Assembly: GCA_902773055.1 (NCBI GenBank)
Contig: CACYCZ010000017.1
Span: forward strand, 1 to 45,721
Source: an uncultured Bacteroidales bacterium
Lineage (GTDB): Bacteria > Bacteroidota > Bacteroidia > Bacteroidales > Bacteroidaceae
Reading direction: 5' to 3'
DNA: 45,721 nucleotides
The notes under the pieces were generated by a model, which worked only from the letters and a program-made list of their open reading frames with translations, searched no databases and had not been told where the DNA came from. Below, one piece after another: positions 23,019 through 32,512 of this stretch (position 1 is its first letter; every line of letters begins with the position of its first letter). The translations under genes and the position numbers were made by a program.

Positions 23019-25097
23019 ATGATGACAATGATTTATAAGAAATTTTTTATGGTTGCAGTCCTGATGGGTTGCTCGCTTGCAGCCTTAGGCCAGGGCGAAA
23101 GATTTGAGTGTGATGATTCTTGTGATCCCGGGGCTGCGGGCATCGCAAAGTTTAATGTGGTCAGTCCTGTAGGGTTCTCTACAGTTGAACCTATAAAGAT
23201 GGCTCCTCGCTTGGAAACACTCGACGGAAAGACTATTGCTATCGTGGGAGAGGATTTTATGTACAATATCACTCACCCGGAACTGCGGCGCCTTATCAAG
23301 GAGCAGTATCCCACAGCTAAAGTTATTATGTATGATGAACTGCCGATAGCAGGTCCCTATCCGGCTCCAGGCATTACAAGGCCGTCTACCGAGCAGTTCC
23401 GCCAGCGGCTCATAGACCTCAAGGTTGATGCTGTCATAGCAGGCAACGGAGGCTGTGGCATCTGCACCCCGAAGGAGACAGGCTCCTGCATTGTTGCAGA
23501 GAAACTGGGTATCCCTTCGGTCATTGTGACAGCTCCGGGATTTGATGAAGAAGCACGTTACACAGCCAATAATAATGGCGTGCCCGTGCTGAGGGTAGCA
23601 GTTTATCCCGGTGCTTTTGCTTCACATACAGAAGAACAGCTTATAACCAATACCCGTGACATAACGTGGCCTCAGATAGTGAAGGCGCTTACTACGCCTA
23701 TAGAGGCTGAAGAATATGCATCTGCTGAAAAAGCAAAGGGTATATCGGATGACGTGTTCCATGGGACAATAGATGAAATATATGCTCACTTCAAGAGCAT
23801 GGGTTGGAGTGACGGTGCACCCTTTAATCCGCCTACCTACGAGAGTGTGTTGAAATATCTGGATTATACAGACTATGCATGGGATGCTACCATCGCCGTG
23901 TTGCCTGCAGCATTCAGGAACACCACTACATGGCATGTGGCAGTCAATGCCTGCATGGCTGGTTGCAAGCCGGAATATATGCCTATACTTATCGCCATGA
24001 CCAAGGCTATGGCCGGTGGTGACTTCCGCCGCACACTGGGCAGTACTCATGCCTGGGTGCCGTATTCCTGGATTAACGGACCTGTTGCCCGTCAGTTGGG
24101 TATCAGCAGCGGTCAGGGCGAAATCAATGCAGAGGCTAATGCGGAACTCAGCCGTTTCATGACATTGGCTCTGATGAATCTGGCAGGATACTATGTCGGG
24201 CAGAACCGTATGGGTACTTTCGGCTATCTTCAGCCATGGTGCCTGGTCGAGGATGAAGAAGCATGTCAGCGTGTTGGCTGGCAGACATGGAACGAACAGC
24301 AGAATTATAGCATTAACGACAATACTGTTACGTTGTCGTCAGCACTGATGTGGGGCAACAATATGGCACCGTCAACAATTGACCCGGAGAAAGTCATGCA
24401 GCTCATGGCATGGGATATTTCTGAGCGGTGCCAGTTTGCACTGGGCAGCGGAAAGCAATTTACCAATCGCGTGACGCTTATGACAGAACCTGTAGCCAGT
24501 ATCCTGGCTGGAAAATATCCTACTATTGATAATCTGGAGGATGTCTTGATTGATGCATCGCGCCGCTCGGCTTATGAAAAGGCTTTTGCCAATTACTATG
24601 CTAATGCCGGCAGTAGGAAAGATGGCGAGGAGCATACTTTCAATCAGTACCTGAGCCATATCGTAGATGCAGAAGGGGGAATGCAGACCTCTACGCCGAT
24701 ATGGTATGACACAGAGGAAACAACGATGGTAACTGTTCCTACTATGGAGAAAGGTGCTACGGCATTCCTTATAACCGGTGATGCATCGCGCAACAAGGTA
24801 CAGACAATGCCCGGTGGCGGTTTCTCAACTGTCAAGATAGAACTTCCTCAGAATTGGGATAAACTGATGGAGGAGAAAGGTTATCCTGCCCTGGAATCAT
24901 TGTATCTTACACCTACACCAGACAAAGGAGGTGCTGCTGCAGTAAAGAATGTCAAAGCCTCAAAGCCATCGCTGCGCACTACGGAGTATTATGACTTATC
25001 AGGCAAGCGTACTGGAAATCCACGCCAAGGAGTATATATACAAAGAAATGTATATAAGGATGGCTCAGCCAGGTCACAGAAAAGATATTATAGATAA
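23019..25097 (+). CDS. Secreted UGSC-like fusion protein, function unknown
   Basis: This 692-residue exported protein starts at the ATG at 23019 (the frame opens at a TTG at 23001, and 23022 or 23028 are also possible). After a signal peptide (cleavage near LGQG; a lipobox reading around LMGC is less likely), residues about 45-215 resemble the UGSC (seleno)protein family: VDAVIAGNGGCGICTPKETG has Cys146 and Cys149, both ordinary Cys codons, followed by EKLGIPSVIV. Residues about 246-600 form a second domain (FKSMGWSDGAPFNPPT, VAVNACMAGCKPEYMP, YSWINGPVARQLGISSGQGE), like proteins I recall next to UGSC genes in other bacteria. The tail (YDLSGKRTGNPRQGVYIQ) is the kind seen at the ends of secreted Prevotella proteins. 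Reaction unknown. It is alone between its own leader and a strong terminator. Confidence 0.7.
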   Translation: MMTMIYKKFFMVAVLMGCSLAALGQGERFECDDSCDPGAAGIAKFNVVSPVGFSTVEPIKMAPRLETLDGKTIAIVGEDFMYNITHPELRRLIKEQYPTAKVIMYDELPIAGPYPAPGITRPSTEQFRQRLIDLKVDAVIAGNGGCGICTPKETGSCIVAEKLGIPSVIVTAPGFDEEARYTANNNGVPVLRVAVYPGAFASHTEEQLITNTRDITWPQIVKALTTPIEAEEYASAEKAKGISDDVFHGTIDEIYAHFKSMGWSDGAPFNPPTYESVLKYLDYTDYAWDATIAVLPAAFRNTTTWHVAVNACMAGCKPEYMPILIAMTKAMAGGDFRRTLGSTHAWVPYSWINGPVARQLGISSGQGEINAEANAELSRFMTLALMNLAGYYVGQNRMGTFGYLQPWCLVEDEEACQRVGWQTWNEQQNYSINDNTVTLSSALMWGNNMAPSTIDPEKVMQLMAWDISERCQFALGSGKQFTNRVTLMTEPVASILAGKYPTIDNLEDVLIDASRRSAYEKAFANYYANAGSRKDGEEHTFNQYLSHIVDAEGGMQTSTPIWYDTEETTMVTVPTMEKGATAFLITGDASRNKVQTMPGGGFSTVKIELPQNWDKLMEEKGYPALESLYLTPTPDKGGAAAVKNVKASKPSLRTTEYYDLSGKRTGNPRQGVYIQRNVYKDGSARSQKRYYR

Positions 25098-25113
25098 TGC
25101 GAACTAAGGGTAA

Positions 25114-25159
25114 AAAACATGTAGGGGAAGGTCAAAAGACCTTCCCCTACATGTTTTTA
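25114..25159. terminator. Bidirectional terminator, perfect 21-bp stem
   Basis: Arms 25114-25134 and 25139-25159 are exact reverse complements around an AAAA loop. The stem starts with five A and ends with five T, so it works in both directions, between the convergent UGSC-like gene and proA. Confidence 0.93.
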
Positions 25160-25166
25160 TCTTTTG

Positions 25167-26411
25167 TCAAGGGCGTGTCTGTCCGTGGCCGGTGATGAGC
25201 CATTTGTATGTAGTCATTTCTTCCAGGGCCATAGGACCTCTCGGACCGAGTTTCTGAGTGCTGATACCGATTTCGGCGCCTAAGCCGAACTGGGCGCCGT
25301 CGGTAAAACTGGTGGGGGCATTGACGTAGACACATGCGGCATCAACTGTTGATTGGAATACGGCAGCCCTGTTCTGGTCTTCTGTGATAATGCTCTCGCT
25401 GTGGCCTGAGCCATACTGACGGATATGCTCTATGGCTTCGTCCAGTGAAGGAACTGTGCGTATGGCCATGGCATAGTCCATGTATTCGGTGCCGTAGCTC
25501 TCGGCAGTAGCATGCAGGAGCAACTCGGCGGGGTAGTTCCCCTCAAGGGTATTATAGGCATGATGGTCGGCATAGAGTCTGACACGGCTTTCGGCTAATA
25601 GGCTGCACAATGCAGGGAGATCTTGCAGGCGGCTGTGATGGATGAGAAGACAGTCGAGGGCGTTGCAGACACTTACTCTGCGTGTCTTGGCATTGTTGAT
25701 GACAGGAATGCCTATGCTGATGTCGCCGAATTCGTCAAAGTACATGTTTACAACGCCTGCGCCTGTTTCTATGACAGGAACCTTGGCATTGTCGCGTACG
25801 AACTGGATTAATTTTTTTCCTCCCCGGGGAATGCACACGTCAATGTAGCCTGTTGCGTTGAGCATCTCACCTGTGGCTTCGTGAGTGGCTGGAAGTAATT
25901 CAACTACCGATGGGTTTGCATTGTGTTTCTGCAATACGGTGTGTATCAACTTGACGGCAGCGCGGTTGGAGCAATCAGCATCCTTTCCTCCTTTTAGAAT
26001 GCATGCGTTGCCACTCTTGAGACAAAGGGAAAAAACATCAAAGGTAACATTGGGACGTGCTTCGTATATGATGCCGATGACACCGAATGGGACACTGATT
26101 CTCTTTAAGTCCAGTCCGTTGGGAAGGATGTCGTGCTTGAGGATGCGTCCGAGAGGACTCGGCAAATTGCTGACGTGGCGAATGTCGCCGGCGATGTCCT
26201 GCAGGCGTTGCGGCGTAAGTTGCAGACGGTCGTACAGCGGATTGCTTTTGTCCATGTGGCTGAGGTCTTCTGCATTGGCTTCCAAAAGTTCTGTCTGGTG
26301 GACAGTGATGGCATCTGCTACGTCCTGAAGTATCTGGTTCTTTCTTTCATCGCTGAACTGGCCAAGAGAAAGAGATGCTGTCTTGACTCTGGCAAATGTT
26401 TCTGTAAGCAT
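25167..26411 (-). CDS. proA: Glutamate-5-semialdehyde dehydrogenase (gamma-glutamyl phosphate reductase)
   Basis: This 414-residue enzyme reduces gamma-glutamyl phosphate with NADPH in the second step of proline synthesis. The frame is open to 26585, but that would overlap proB; the ATG at 26409-26411 ([20 protein letters not shown]) gives the normal N-terminus and a 7-bp gap after the proB stop. [18 protein letters not shown] is the classic ProA signature and [13 protein letters not shown] holds the catalytic cysteine. The length fits the family (about 415). It is the last gene of the proC-acs-proB-proA operon, followed by a bidirectional terminator. Confidence 0.94.
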   Translation of the reverse strand: MLTETFARVKTASLSLGQFSDERKNQILQDVADAITVHQTELLEANAEDLSHMDKSNPLYDRLQLTPQRLQDIAGDIRHVSNLPSPLGRILKHDILPNGLDLKRISVPFGVIGIIYEARPNVTFDVFSLCLKSGNACILKGGKDADCSNRAAVKLIHTVLQKHNANPSVVELLPATHEATGEMLNATGYIDVCIPRGGKKLIQFVRDNAKVPVIETGAGVVNMYFDEFGDISIGIPVINNAKTRRVSVCNALDCLLIHHSRLQDLPALCSLLAESRVRLYADHHAYNTLEGNYPAELLLHATAESYGTEYMDYAMAIRTVPSLDEAIEHIRQYGSGHSESIITEDQNRAAVFQSTVDAACVYVNAPTSFTDGAQFGLGAEIGISTQKLGPRGPMALEEMTTYKWLITGHGQTRP

Positions 26412-26418
26412 GATGTTC

Positions 26419-27501
26419 TTAGTTTTCCATGTACATGTAGTCGTAATGTACAAATGGTTTGACATTGTGTTTTCCGATGCACTTCTGTGCCTCCTCGGCC
26501 GAGTAGCTGCTGCGGCCCAGGGCGATGGTGTGGCCTTCCTCGTCAGTGATGTTGATGATATCGCCTTCCTCAAAGTTTCCTTCAACCCGGATTACCCCTA
26601 CAGGGAGCAGGCTTGTGGCCTCTTTACCCTGAAGGGCCTTGACAGCCTCTTGGTTGATGATGACGGAACCTTTGGCAAAGCTGGAACTGTGGGCAATCCA
26701 TTTTTTTACGGAAGAAACCTTGTCAGGGTTGGCCAGGAAGGTTGTATGTACTGTTTGTTCAGGATGCTTGAAGAGGTTGATGAGAATATCGTCTTTCTTC
26801 CCGTTGGCGATGATGACTTCGATGCCTTCATCGGCTATCTTGCCGGCAATGGCACACTTGGTAATCATGCCACCTCTTCCGAAAGTACTTTTACTCTGCC
26901 GGATATGCTGACTGATGTCTTCTCCTGTTGCTATCGTCGGAATGACTTTGCCGCTCTCCTGGTTGCTGTAAATCCCGTCAACATTGCTCAGGATGATGAG
27001 TGTAGAGGCGTGCATCATGGATGCAATCAAACCCGAGAGCTCGTCGTTGTCGGTAAACATCAGTTCTGTGACGCTGATGGTGTCATTCTCGTTGACAATT
27101 GGCAGTACACCGTTTTGGAGCATGACTTCCATGCACGAACGCTGGTTGAGGTATTCGTGACGCGTGGAGAAGCTCTCCTTCATGGTGAGAACCTGTCCTA
27201 CTTGTATCCTGTGTTCTCTGAACAGGTCGTAGTAGAGGCTGATTAGTTTGGCCTGTCCTACGGCGGAATACAATTGTCGTTGTTCAACGCTACCCAGTGC
27301 CTTGTTGACCCTTAGCAGGCTGCGGCCGCTGGCTACCGAACCGCTTGAAACCAGAATGACTTCAAAGCCATTTTGGCGGAGCCATGCTATCTGGTCTACT
27401 AAGGAGGACATTCTAGTGACATCCAGTTTGCCGTCAGGCCGGGTCAGTACGTTGCTTCCGACTTTAACGACGATAGTTTTCTTGTCCTTGGAAGTGGGCA
27501 T
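26419..27501 (-). CDS. proB: Glutamate 5-kinase
   Basis: This 360-residue enzyme phosphorylates glutamate with ATP, the first and usually proline-inhibited step of proline synthesis. The amino-acid kinase fold is shown by [11 protein letters not shown] at the start, the substrate loop [13 protein letters not shown] and [11 protein letters not shown], and FGRGGMITK. The C-terminal 90 residues ([23 protein letters not shown]) form a PUA domain, as in E. coli ProB. It lies 11 bp after the acyl-CoA synthetase stop and 7 bp before proA, so the operon structure is tight. Confidence 0.94.
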   Translation of the reverse strand: MPTSKDKKTIVVKVGSNVLTRPDGKLDVTRMSSLVDQIAWLRQNGFEVILVSSGSVASGRSLLRVNKALGSVEQRQLYSAVGQAKLISLYYDLFREHRIQVGQVLTMKESFSTRHEYLNQRSCMEVMLQNGVLPIVNENDTISVTELMFTDNDELSGLIASMMHASTLIILSNVDGIYSNQESGKVIPTIATGEDISQHIRQSKSTFGRGGMITKCAIAGKIADEGIEVIIANGKKDDILINLFKHPEQTVHTTFLANPDKVSSVKKWIAHSSSFAKGSVIINQEAVKALQGKEATSLLPVGVIRVEGNFEEGDIINITDEEGHTIALGRSSYSAEEAQKCIGKHNVKPFVHYDYMYMEN

Positions 27502-27512
27502 GTGTGTATGGG

Positions 27513-29174
27513 TTATTTCTTTTGTGCGTCTTTCTTGCGTATTTCTACGCGTCTGATTTTTCCGCTGATAGTCTTGGGCAGTTCATCTACGAATTCAATG
27601 ATGCGCGGATATTTGTAGGGAGCAGTAGCTTTCTTGACATGATCCTGTAACTCCTTGACGAGTGCCTCGCCTGCCTTGTCTTTCCAGTCTTTGTGGAGAA
27701 CGACGGTGGCCTTGACCACCATGCCGCGGAACTCATCGGGGACACCGGTAATGGCGCATTCAATGACGCTGGGATGGGTCATGAGTGCACTCTCAACCTC
27801 AAACGGACCTATGCGGTAACCGCTGCTCTTGATGACATCGTCGGTCCGGCCTACAAACCAGTAGTAGCCGTCTTCATCGCGATAGGCCACGTCCCCAGTG
27901 TGGTAGTAGCCGTCATGCCATACCTTGTGGGTCAGTTCGGGATCCTTGTAGTAGCCGACGAACAAGCCAATGGGTTTACCTTCAGCAACGCGTACAACGA
28001 TTTCACCGTTTTCATTGTTGTTGCATGGAGTGCCGTCGGCACGCAGCAGGTTAATCTGGTATTGTGCGTTGGGGAGACCCATGCTTCCGGGTTTTGGTGT
28101 AATCCATGGGAATGTACCCAGTATCATTGTTGTCTCCGATTGTCCGAAACCTTCAAACAGTCTGATACCGGTTGCCTTGTAGAATTTCTCGAATACCGAT
28201 GGGTTGAGTGCTTCGCCTGCCGTGGTGCACCATTCCAATGAGGATAAGTCGTATTTGGCCAAATCTTCATGAACGATGAACCGGTATACGGTTGGCGGGG
28301 CACAGAATGAGGTGATATGGAATTGCTGAATGGTTTCCAGCATGCGCTCGGCATTGAAACGTTCCTGATCAAAGACAAACACGGTAGCTCCGGCAAACCA
28401 TTGGCCATAGAGTTTACCCCATGCCGCTTTGGCCCATCCTGTGTCGGCAACGGTGAGATGAATGCTGCCCTTGTGCAGTTTGTGCCAGAAAACACCTGTT
28501 GTAAGATGTCCTATAGGGTAGGTGAAGTTATGGGCTGCCATCTTGGGCTCCCCATTGGTGCCGCTGGTAAAGTATATCAGCATGATGTCATCATTGGTAT
28601 TGACGTGCTCGGGCCGTACGAATGCGGGAGCGTTTTCGCGCTCCTTATGCCAGTCGTGGAATCCTTCGGGCACGTTCGGGCCTACGCTGATGAGGACTTT
28701 TACGCTCGGACTCTCAGGCAGGGCATCCTGAATCTGGCGGAGTACATAGTCATCGCCTACGCATATGATGGCTTTGATTCCGGCCATGTTGTTACGGTAC
28801 ACTACATCGTGCTTTGTCAACATGTGGGTGGCGGGTATGGCAACGGCACCTATCTTGTGCAATGCCAGTATGGCAAACCAGAACTCGTAGTGTCTTTTCA
28901 GTATGAGCATGACCATGTCGCCTTTGCCGATGCCAAGGCTTTGGAAATAACTTGCGGTCTTATCTGTTTCCTCCTTGAGTTGTCTGAAGGTGAAGGCACG
29001 GGTGTCACCGTTTTCCTTTGTCCACAACAGGGCTGTTCCCTCTGGATATTCTTCAACCCAGCGGTCCATGACGTCGTAGGCAAAATTGAAATTATCGGGA
29101 ATTATGAATTGGAGGTTTTTCCGGTAGTCTTCGTTGTCTTTAAAACAGGTTTGTTTTATAAAACGTTCGATCAT
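27513..29174 (-). CDS. AMP-binding acyl-CoA synthetase (ACSM/medium-chain-like)
   Basis: This 553-residue adenylate-forming enzyme joins a carboxylic acid to CoA with ATP. The motifs are all present: IYFTSGTNGEPK (P-loop A3, with Asn where Thr is common), EGFGQSETT (A5), YYHTGDVAYRDEDGYYWFVG (A7), RTDDVIKSSGYRIGPFEVE (A8) and PKTISGKIRR with the catalytic lysine near the C-terminus. The sequence resembles medium-chain acyl-CoA ligases rather than acetyl-CoA synthetase (about 650 residues). Its place inside the proline operon (proC before, proB after, short gaps) is not obvious biochemically. Substrate unknown. Confidence 0.87.
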   Translation of the reverse strand: MIERFIKQTCFKDNEDYRKNLQFIIPDNFNFAYDVMDRWVEEYPEGTALLWTKENGDTRAFTFRQLKEETDKTASYFQSLGIGKGDMVMLILKRHYEFWFAILALHKIGAVAIPATHMLTKHDVVYRNNMAGIKAIICVGDDYVLRQIQDALPESPSVKVLISVGPNVPEGFHDWHKERENAPAFVRPEHVNTNDDIMLIYFTSGTNGEPKMAAHNFTYPIGHLTTGVFWHKLHKGSIHLTVADTGWAKAAWGKLYGQWFAGATVFVFDQERFNAERMLETIQQFHITSFCAPPTVYRFIVHEDLAKYDLSSLEWCTTAGEALNPSVFEKFYKATGIRLFEGFGQSETTMILGTFPWITPKPGSMGLPNAQYQINLLRADGTPCNNNENGEIVVRVAEGKPIGLFVGYYKDPELTHKVWHDGYYHTGDVAYRDEDGYYWFVGRTDDVIKSSGYRIGPFEVESALMTHPSVIECAITGVPDEFRGMVVKATVVLHKDWKDKAGEALVKELQDHVKKATAPYKYPRIIEFVDELPKTISGKIRRVEIRKKDAQKK

Positions 29175-29216
29175 AGAAAATAATATAGTAGTATGTTTCT
29201 CTTGTTGTCTTGTTGA

Positions 29217-30017
29217 TTAGGATTTGCCCATACCAGCCTTTAGTCCTCGTATGACAGCCGAAGTGAAACCGGCGTGTTCCATTTCGTTCAGTCCCTTGAT
29301 GGTGACGCCTCCAGGTGTGGTTACTTGGTCTATCATGCTTTCAGGGTGGGCCTGTGTGGCCTGTAGCAGTTCGACGGCTCCTTTGACAGTCTGTTCCACA
29401 ATTGTTTCAGCATCCTTAGCCTTGAAGCCCAGTTCCACGCCGCCTTCTACTGATGCACGGATGTAGCGCATGGCATAAGCTATGCCACACGATGCCAGAG
29501 TGGTTCCGGCTGCCAGCAGGCGTTCCTCTGTGACGATGCTTCTGCCCATTTTGTTGAACAGACCCGATATGGCGGCTGTCTGCTCTGCACTGGCACCAAC
29601 GGGCACAATGAATGTCATGGAGTTCAATACCGCAATGGCTATATTGGGTATGACGAGGTAAAATGGCAATGTGGCAGGCATGGTATCCTTTTTCAGCCAT
29701 GAGGCAATATTGTCTGCTGTTATGCCGGCGGCTATCACTATGAGTTGTTGTGTGCTATAGTCCAGGGAATCTCTGATTTGGCTGATGACTGTTTCGGTAA
29801 TCCATGGCTTGACTACTACCATGACGATGTCGGCTTCCCTGACAGCTTCAGTGTTGCTTGTCGTTGTCCGTACACCTTGGCTCTTGAAATGTTCCAATGC
29901 CTGTGGCATGGCATCGGCTACGCATAATTGGGAGGGAGTATCCAGAATTCCGCTCTTCAGTATGCCTTCAGCGGTGGCGCCTCCCATTGCACCTGCACCT
30001 ATAATTGTTATCTTCAT
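29217..30017 (-). CDS. proC: Pyrroline-5-carboxylate reductase
   Basis: This 266-residue enzyme reduces pyrroline-5-carboxylate to proline with NAD(P)H, the last step of proline synthesis. IGAGAMGGATAEGILKSG is the Rossmann motif; VVVKPW follows at the usual place, and the C-terminal part carries the ProC signature region (SMIDQVTTPGGVTIKGLNEME). The length matches the family (about 265-275). It is the first gene of proC-acs-proB-proA; a TAACTTTG -7 element lies at 30069-30076 on the minus strand. Confidence 0.94.
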   Translation of the reverse strand: MKITIIGAGAMGGATAEGILKSGILDTPSQLCVADAMPQALEHFKSQGVRTTTSNTEAVREADIVMVVVKPWITETVISQIRDSLDYSTQQLIVIAAGITADNIASWLKKDTMPATLPFYLVIPNIAIAVLNSMTFIVPVGASAEQTAAISGLFNKMGRSIVTEERLLAAGTTLASCGIAYAMRYIRASVEGGVELGFKAKDAETIVEQTVKGAVELLQATQAHPESMIDQVTTPGGVTIKGLNEMEHAGFTSAVIRGLKAGMGKS

Positions 30018-30068
30018 GCTTTTGTCAAATCAATTTGCTCTGATTCCGTCGGAATGATAATGTTTATG

Positions 30069-30076
30069 CAAAGTTA
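30069..30076 (-). promoter_or_regulatory. -7 element for the proline operon
   Basis: On the minus strand this reads TAACTTTG, an exact TAnnTTTG match, about 52 bp upstream of proC. No clear TTTG -33 partner was found. Confidence 0.5.
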
Positions 30077-30277
30077 CGTTTTTTATCTTGAAAAATTAAC
30101 GGTTTTGCAATGAATTAATCAAGTTTCTTTACATTTTAATCTTTTAGGAGTGAAGATTTTGCACAGATTAATACCTGTTTGGGTAATTTTGAATAAACAG
30201 GATGTCGGAAAGGTTGTCTTTTTTTGTTTTGTCGCGTTGTTTTGGAAATTTGCAGGTAATTCAAAATTGTCGTTGCC

Positions 30278-30382
30278 CCTCTGAAAGTTTATGTTTACCG
30301 TTGTGGAATGTATGTTTCCCGATGGTGAACGTATATTTCCCGTCGGTGAACGTATGTTCACCATCGGTGAATATAGAAAATA
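30278..30382 (+). repeat. 21-bp-period tandem repeat, first copy (5 units)
   Basis: There are five units with an exact 21-bp period, starting at 30278, 30299, 30320, 30341 and 30362. The core is CGTCGGTGAACGTATGTTTCC with variation; the outer units are degenerate. The fourth unit runs into a hairpin, GGTGAAC GTAT GTTCACC (30345-30362). The same repeat recurs at 45637-45721. The period equals two helical turns of DNA, so repeated sites would face the same side of the helix. Confidence 0.8.
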
Positions 30383-30507
30383 TAAGAGTGATGTGCCTTT
30401 TTTTGAAGCCCGGGTGCAGCCGTCGTCAGCCTATAGTGGATAATGGAGGGAGTTGGTGCCGCCTGAACTTTTGTAAATATGAAGGCAGATATATTGCCAA
30501 GATTGGT

Positions 30508-30515
30508 TAACTTTG
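30508..30515 (+). promoter_or_regulatory. -7 element for the salvage cluster
   Basis: TAACTTTG matches TAnnTTTG. No TTTG occurs at the right distance upstream. It is about 112 bp before the first gene of the cluster. Confidence 0.45.
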
Positions 30516-30627
30516 TAAGTTAAACAGAAACGAATTGTGTATGCGCAGAATGCGTGTAGACGTATAGACCCTCTCTGCGGTCAGGGGCGCGCAACAGAAA
30601 CAATGGAACAATAAAAACATTTACATC

Positions 30628-32502
30628 ATGATTTCAGAACAGATAAAAAAGAGTGTCATTGCAGGCCTCTCCTTATTGATGGGCATGGCATCGGCCGGTG
30701 CATGGGAAAACTTCAGATTTGCCCAGATAACGGATATCCATATCAGCAGTGATGCAACGAAGATGTACCTGCAGCAGAGCATTGACCAGATTAATGCGGA
30801 CAATAGTCTGGATTTTATCCTGATTACAGGTGACTTGACAGATAATGGTGACAATGTGTCTCTGGAATGGATAAGCAGGGAATTCAAGAAGTTCAACAAA
30901 CCCTATTATGTGCTGAGTGGTAACCATGAGACGACATGGACGGAAAGTGGTATGGAAACGTTCAATCGCCTTTTTGACAGCGACCGCATATCGTTTGAGC
31001 ACAAAGGGCTGTTTTTCGTAGGATTTAATACTGGTCCTTTTGTCAGGATGGCTTATGGTCATGTGGCTCCTCAGGATTTGAGCTGGATGGGGCAGGAAAT
31101 CCGCTCCAAGGGCAAGGGGAAGAAGGTTATTGTGGTGACCCATTATCCGCTGAAAGAAGGTGATGTGGACAATTGGTATCAGGCTACCGACTCTATCAGG
31201 CAATATAGTCCTGTATGCATGATAGGTGGCCATTATCATCAAAACCTGTATCACCGTTATGACGGAATACCGGCCGTACTGACGCGCAGCAACCTGAAGG
31301 ATGGGACGGGCAAGGCCGGATACAGTGAATTTGAGGTGCGCCAGGATTCTATTCTGGTGTATGAGCACAAGATAGGAGAGTCTCCCCGCAAGTGGGCGGG
31401 TTTCTCTATGACAAAGCAGGAGTATGATCCTCAGGGCCATGCCGATAAGTATCCCGACTACAGTATCAACGAAAAATATTCTCAGGTGAAGGAGGCCTGG
31501 CGCAAGGACAGCGGCATAAGCATATACAGCTCTCCCGCCGTAGAAGGCAAGTACGCCTATATCGGCAACAACGAGGGCGTTGTGACCTGCTACCGCTTGA
31601 CCGACGGCAAGGAAATGTGGACAAGCCGGTTGAACGGAAAGATTGTGGGTAATCCTGCTGTGATAAAGAATAAAGTCATCATGGGCAGTACAGACCATAA
31701 TATCTATGCCTTGGACAAACGGACCGGCGCCTTGTGCTGGAAAGTAGAAACTGCCGAGGCGCAGATGGGTTCCGTGGCATCGGCAAAAGGGATAGCCTAT
31801 ATAGGTGGAAGTGACCACAAGATGCGCGCCATCAATGCTGAGACGGGCAAGGTGGTGTGGACCTATGAAGGTGTTGAAGGCTATGTCGTGACTTTACCGC
31901 TTATAACGGATGGTAAGGTTATATTCGGTGCTTGGGACAATACCGTCTATGCTCTTAGCCAAAAGACAGGGGAACCTGTATGGAAATGGACGCACAGGAA
32001 AGGCAGCATGCACTTTTCTGCTGCCGGGGTGTGGCCCGTCAGCGACGGCAAGGCCGTCTATGTCGTAGACCCCGAAAGAGCCATGACGGCAATAGACCTG
32101 AAGACCGGCAAGGAACTGTGGCGCACAAAGGATTGGCAAGGCCGGGCCAGCAGGGTGCGCGAAAGCCTGGGTATGTCTAAAGATAAGAAACGCCTGTATG
32201 CAAAGACTATGCAGGATTCTATTCTGTGCTATGCAGCCAATCCCGAGAAACCTGTGGAACTGTGGGGCTGTAATGCCGGATTCGGCTATGAACATGCCAC
32301 GACCATGCTGCCTGAGCGCGACGGCATAGTTTACAGCAGTACGAAGGACGGACTGGTAATTGCAGTAGAAGGTAAAACGGGAAAACTGCTGTGGGAACAC
32401 AAGGTTGGAAACAGTTTTATCAATACTGTTGTGCCTGTCGGCAAGGGCGCTGTGCTGATGACGGAGACCAGTGGCGAAATTGCTTTGTTGAAATTAAAAT
32501 AA
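30628..32502 (+). CDS. Secreted calcineurin-like phosphoesterase with PQQ-type beta-propeller
   Basis: This 624-residue exported protein has two domains. Residues about 28-250 are a calcineurin-like metallophosphoesterase: ITDIHISS (Asp36, His38), ITGDLTDNGD, LSGNHETTW, VVTHYPLKE and GGHYHQNLYH supply the two-metal ligands. Residues about 290-624 form a PQQ-like beta-propeller of repeated blades (AYIGNNEGVVTCYRLTDGKE, IYALDKRTGALCWKVETAE, TVYALSQKTGEPVWKWTHRK), which may bind a ligand or partner rather than PQQ. It starts the rightward salvage cluster; the next gene follows after 10 bp. The phosphoester substrate is unknown. Confidence 0.82.
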   Translation: MISEQIKKSVIAGLSLLMGMASAGAWENFRFAQITDIHISSDATKMYLQQSIDQINADNSLDFILITGDLTDNGDNVSLEWISREFKKFNKPYYVLSGNHETTWTESGMETFNRLFDSDRISFEHKGLFFVGFNTGPFVRMAYGHVAPQDLSWMGQEIRSKGKGKKVIVVTHYPLKEGDVDNWYQATDSIRQYSPVCMIGGHYHQNLYHRYDGIPAVLTRSNLKDGTGKAGYSEFEVRQDSILVYEHKIGESPRKWAGFSMTKQEYDPQGHADKYPDYSINEKYSQVKEAWRKDSGISIYSSPAVEGKYAYIGNNEGVVTCYRLTDGKEMWTSRLNGKIVGNPAVIKNKVIMGSTDHNIYALDKRTGALCWKVETAEAQMGSVASAKGIAYIGGSDHKMRAINAETGKVVWTYEGVEGYVVTLPLITDGKVIFGAWDNTVYALSQKTGEPVWKWTHRKGSMHFSAAGVWPVSDGKAVYVVDPERAMTAIDLKTGKELWRTKDWQGRASRVRESLGMSKDKKRLYAKTMQDSILCYAANPEKPVELWGCNAGFGYEHATTMLPERDGIVYSSTKDGLVIAVEGKTGKLLWEHKVGNSFINTVVPVGKGAVLMTETSGEIALLKLK

Positions 32503-32512
32503 ATACAATAAA

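Larger units (their letters stand above)
30018..30627. other. Divergent intergenic region proC / metallophosphatase, no gene seen
   Basis: This spacer of about 610 bp holds the proline promoter, the first copy of the 21-bp repeat, and a -7 element TAACTTTG at 30508-30515 for the rightward cluster, whose leader would be about 105 nt. Open frames across the repeat (for example minus 30119-30364 and plus 30202-30510) are 7-residue periodic artefacts of the repeat. Confidence 0.7.

Noticed and set aside
23454-23465. Selenocysteine in the UGSC-like protein
   Set aside because: Positions 146 and 149 are encoded by TGT and TGC, not TGA, so it is the cysteine form; no SECIS element is needed.
26412-26585. 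N-terminal extension of ProA
   Set aside because: It would overlap proB by about 165 bp and does not match the family; the ATG at 26409-26411 gives the usual N-terminus.
26383-27246. Plus-strand open frame of 287 codons opposite proB
   Set aside because: Antisense to an intact proB; no promoter or family resemblance.
28317-29183. Plus-strand open frame of 288 codons opposite the acyl-CoA synthetase gene
   Set aside because: It lies wholly antisense to a gene with all adenylation motifs and has no recognisable domain; codon bias of the real gene keeps the opposite frame open.
30119-30364. 81-codon minus-strand frame with a 7-residue repeat (NIRSPTG type)
   Set aside because: The periodicity comes from the 21-bp DNA repeat; the flanks do not look coding.
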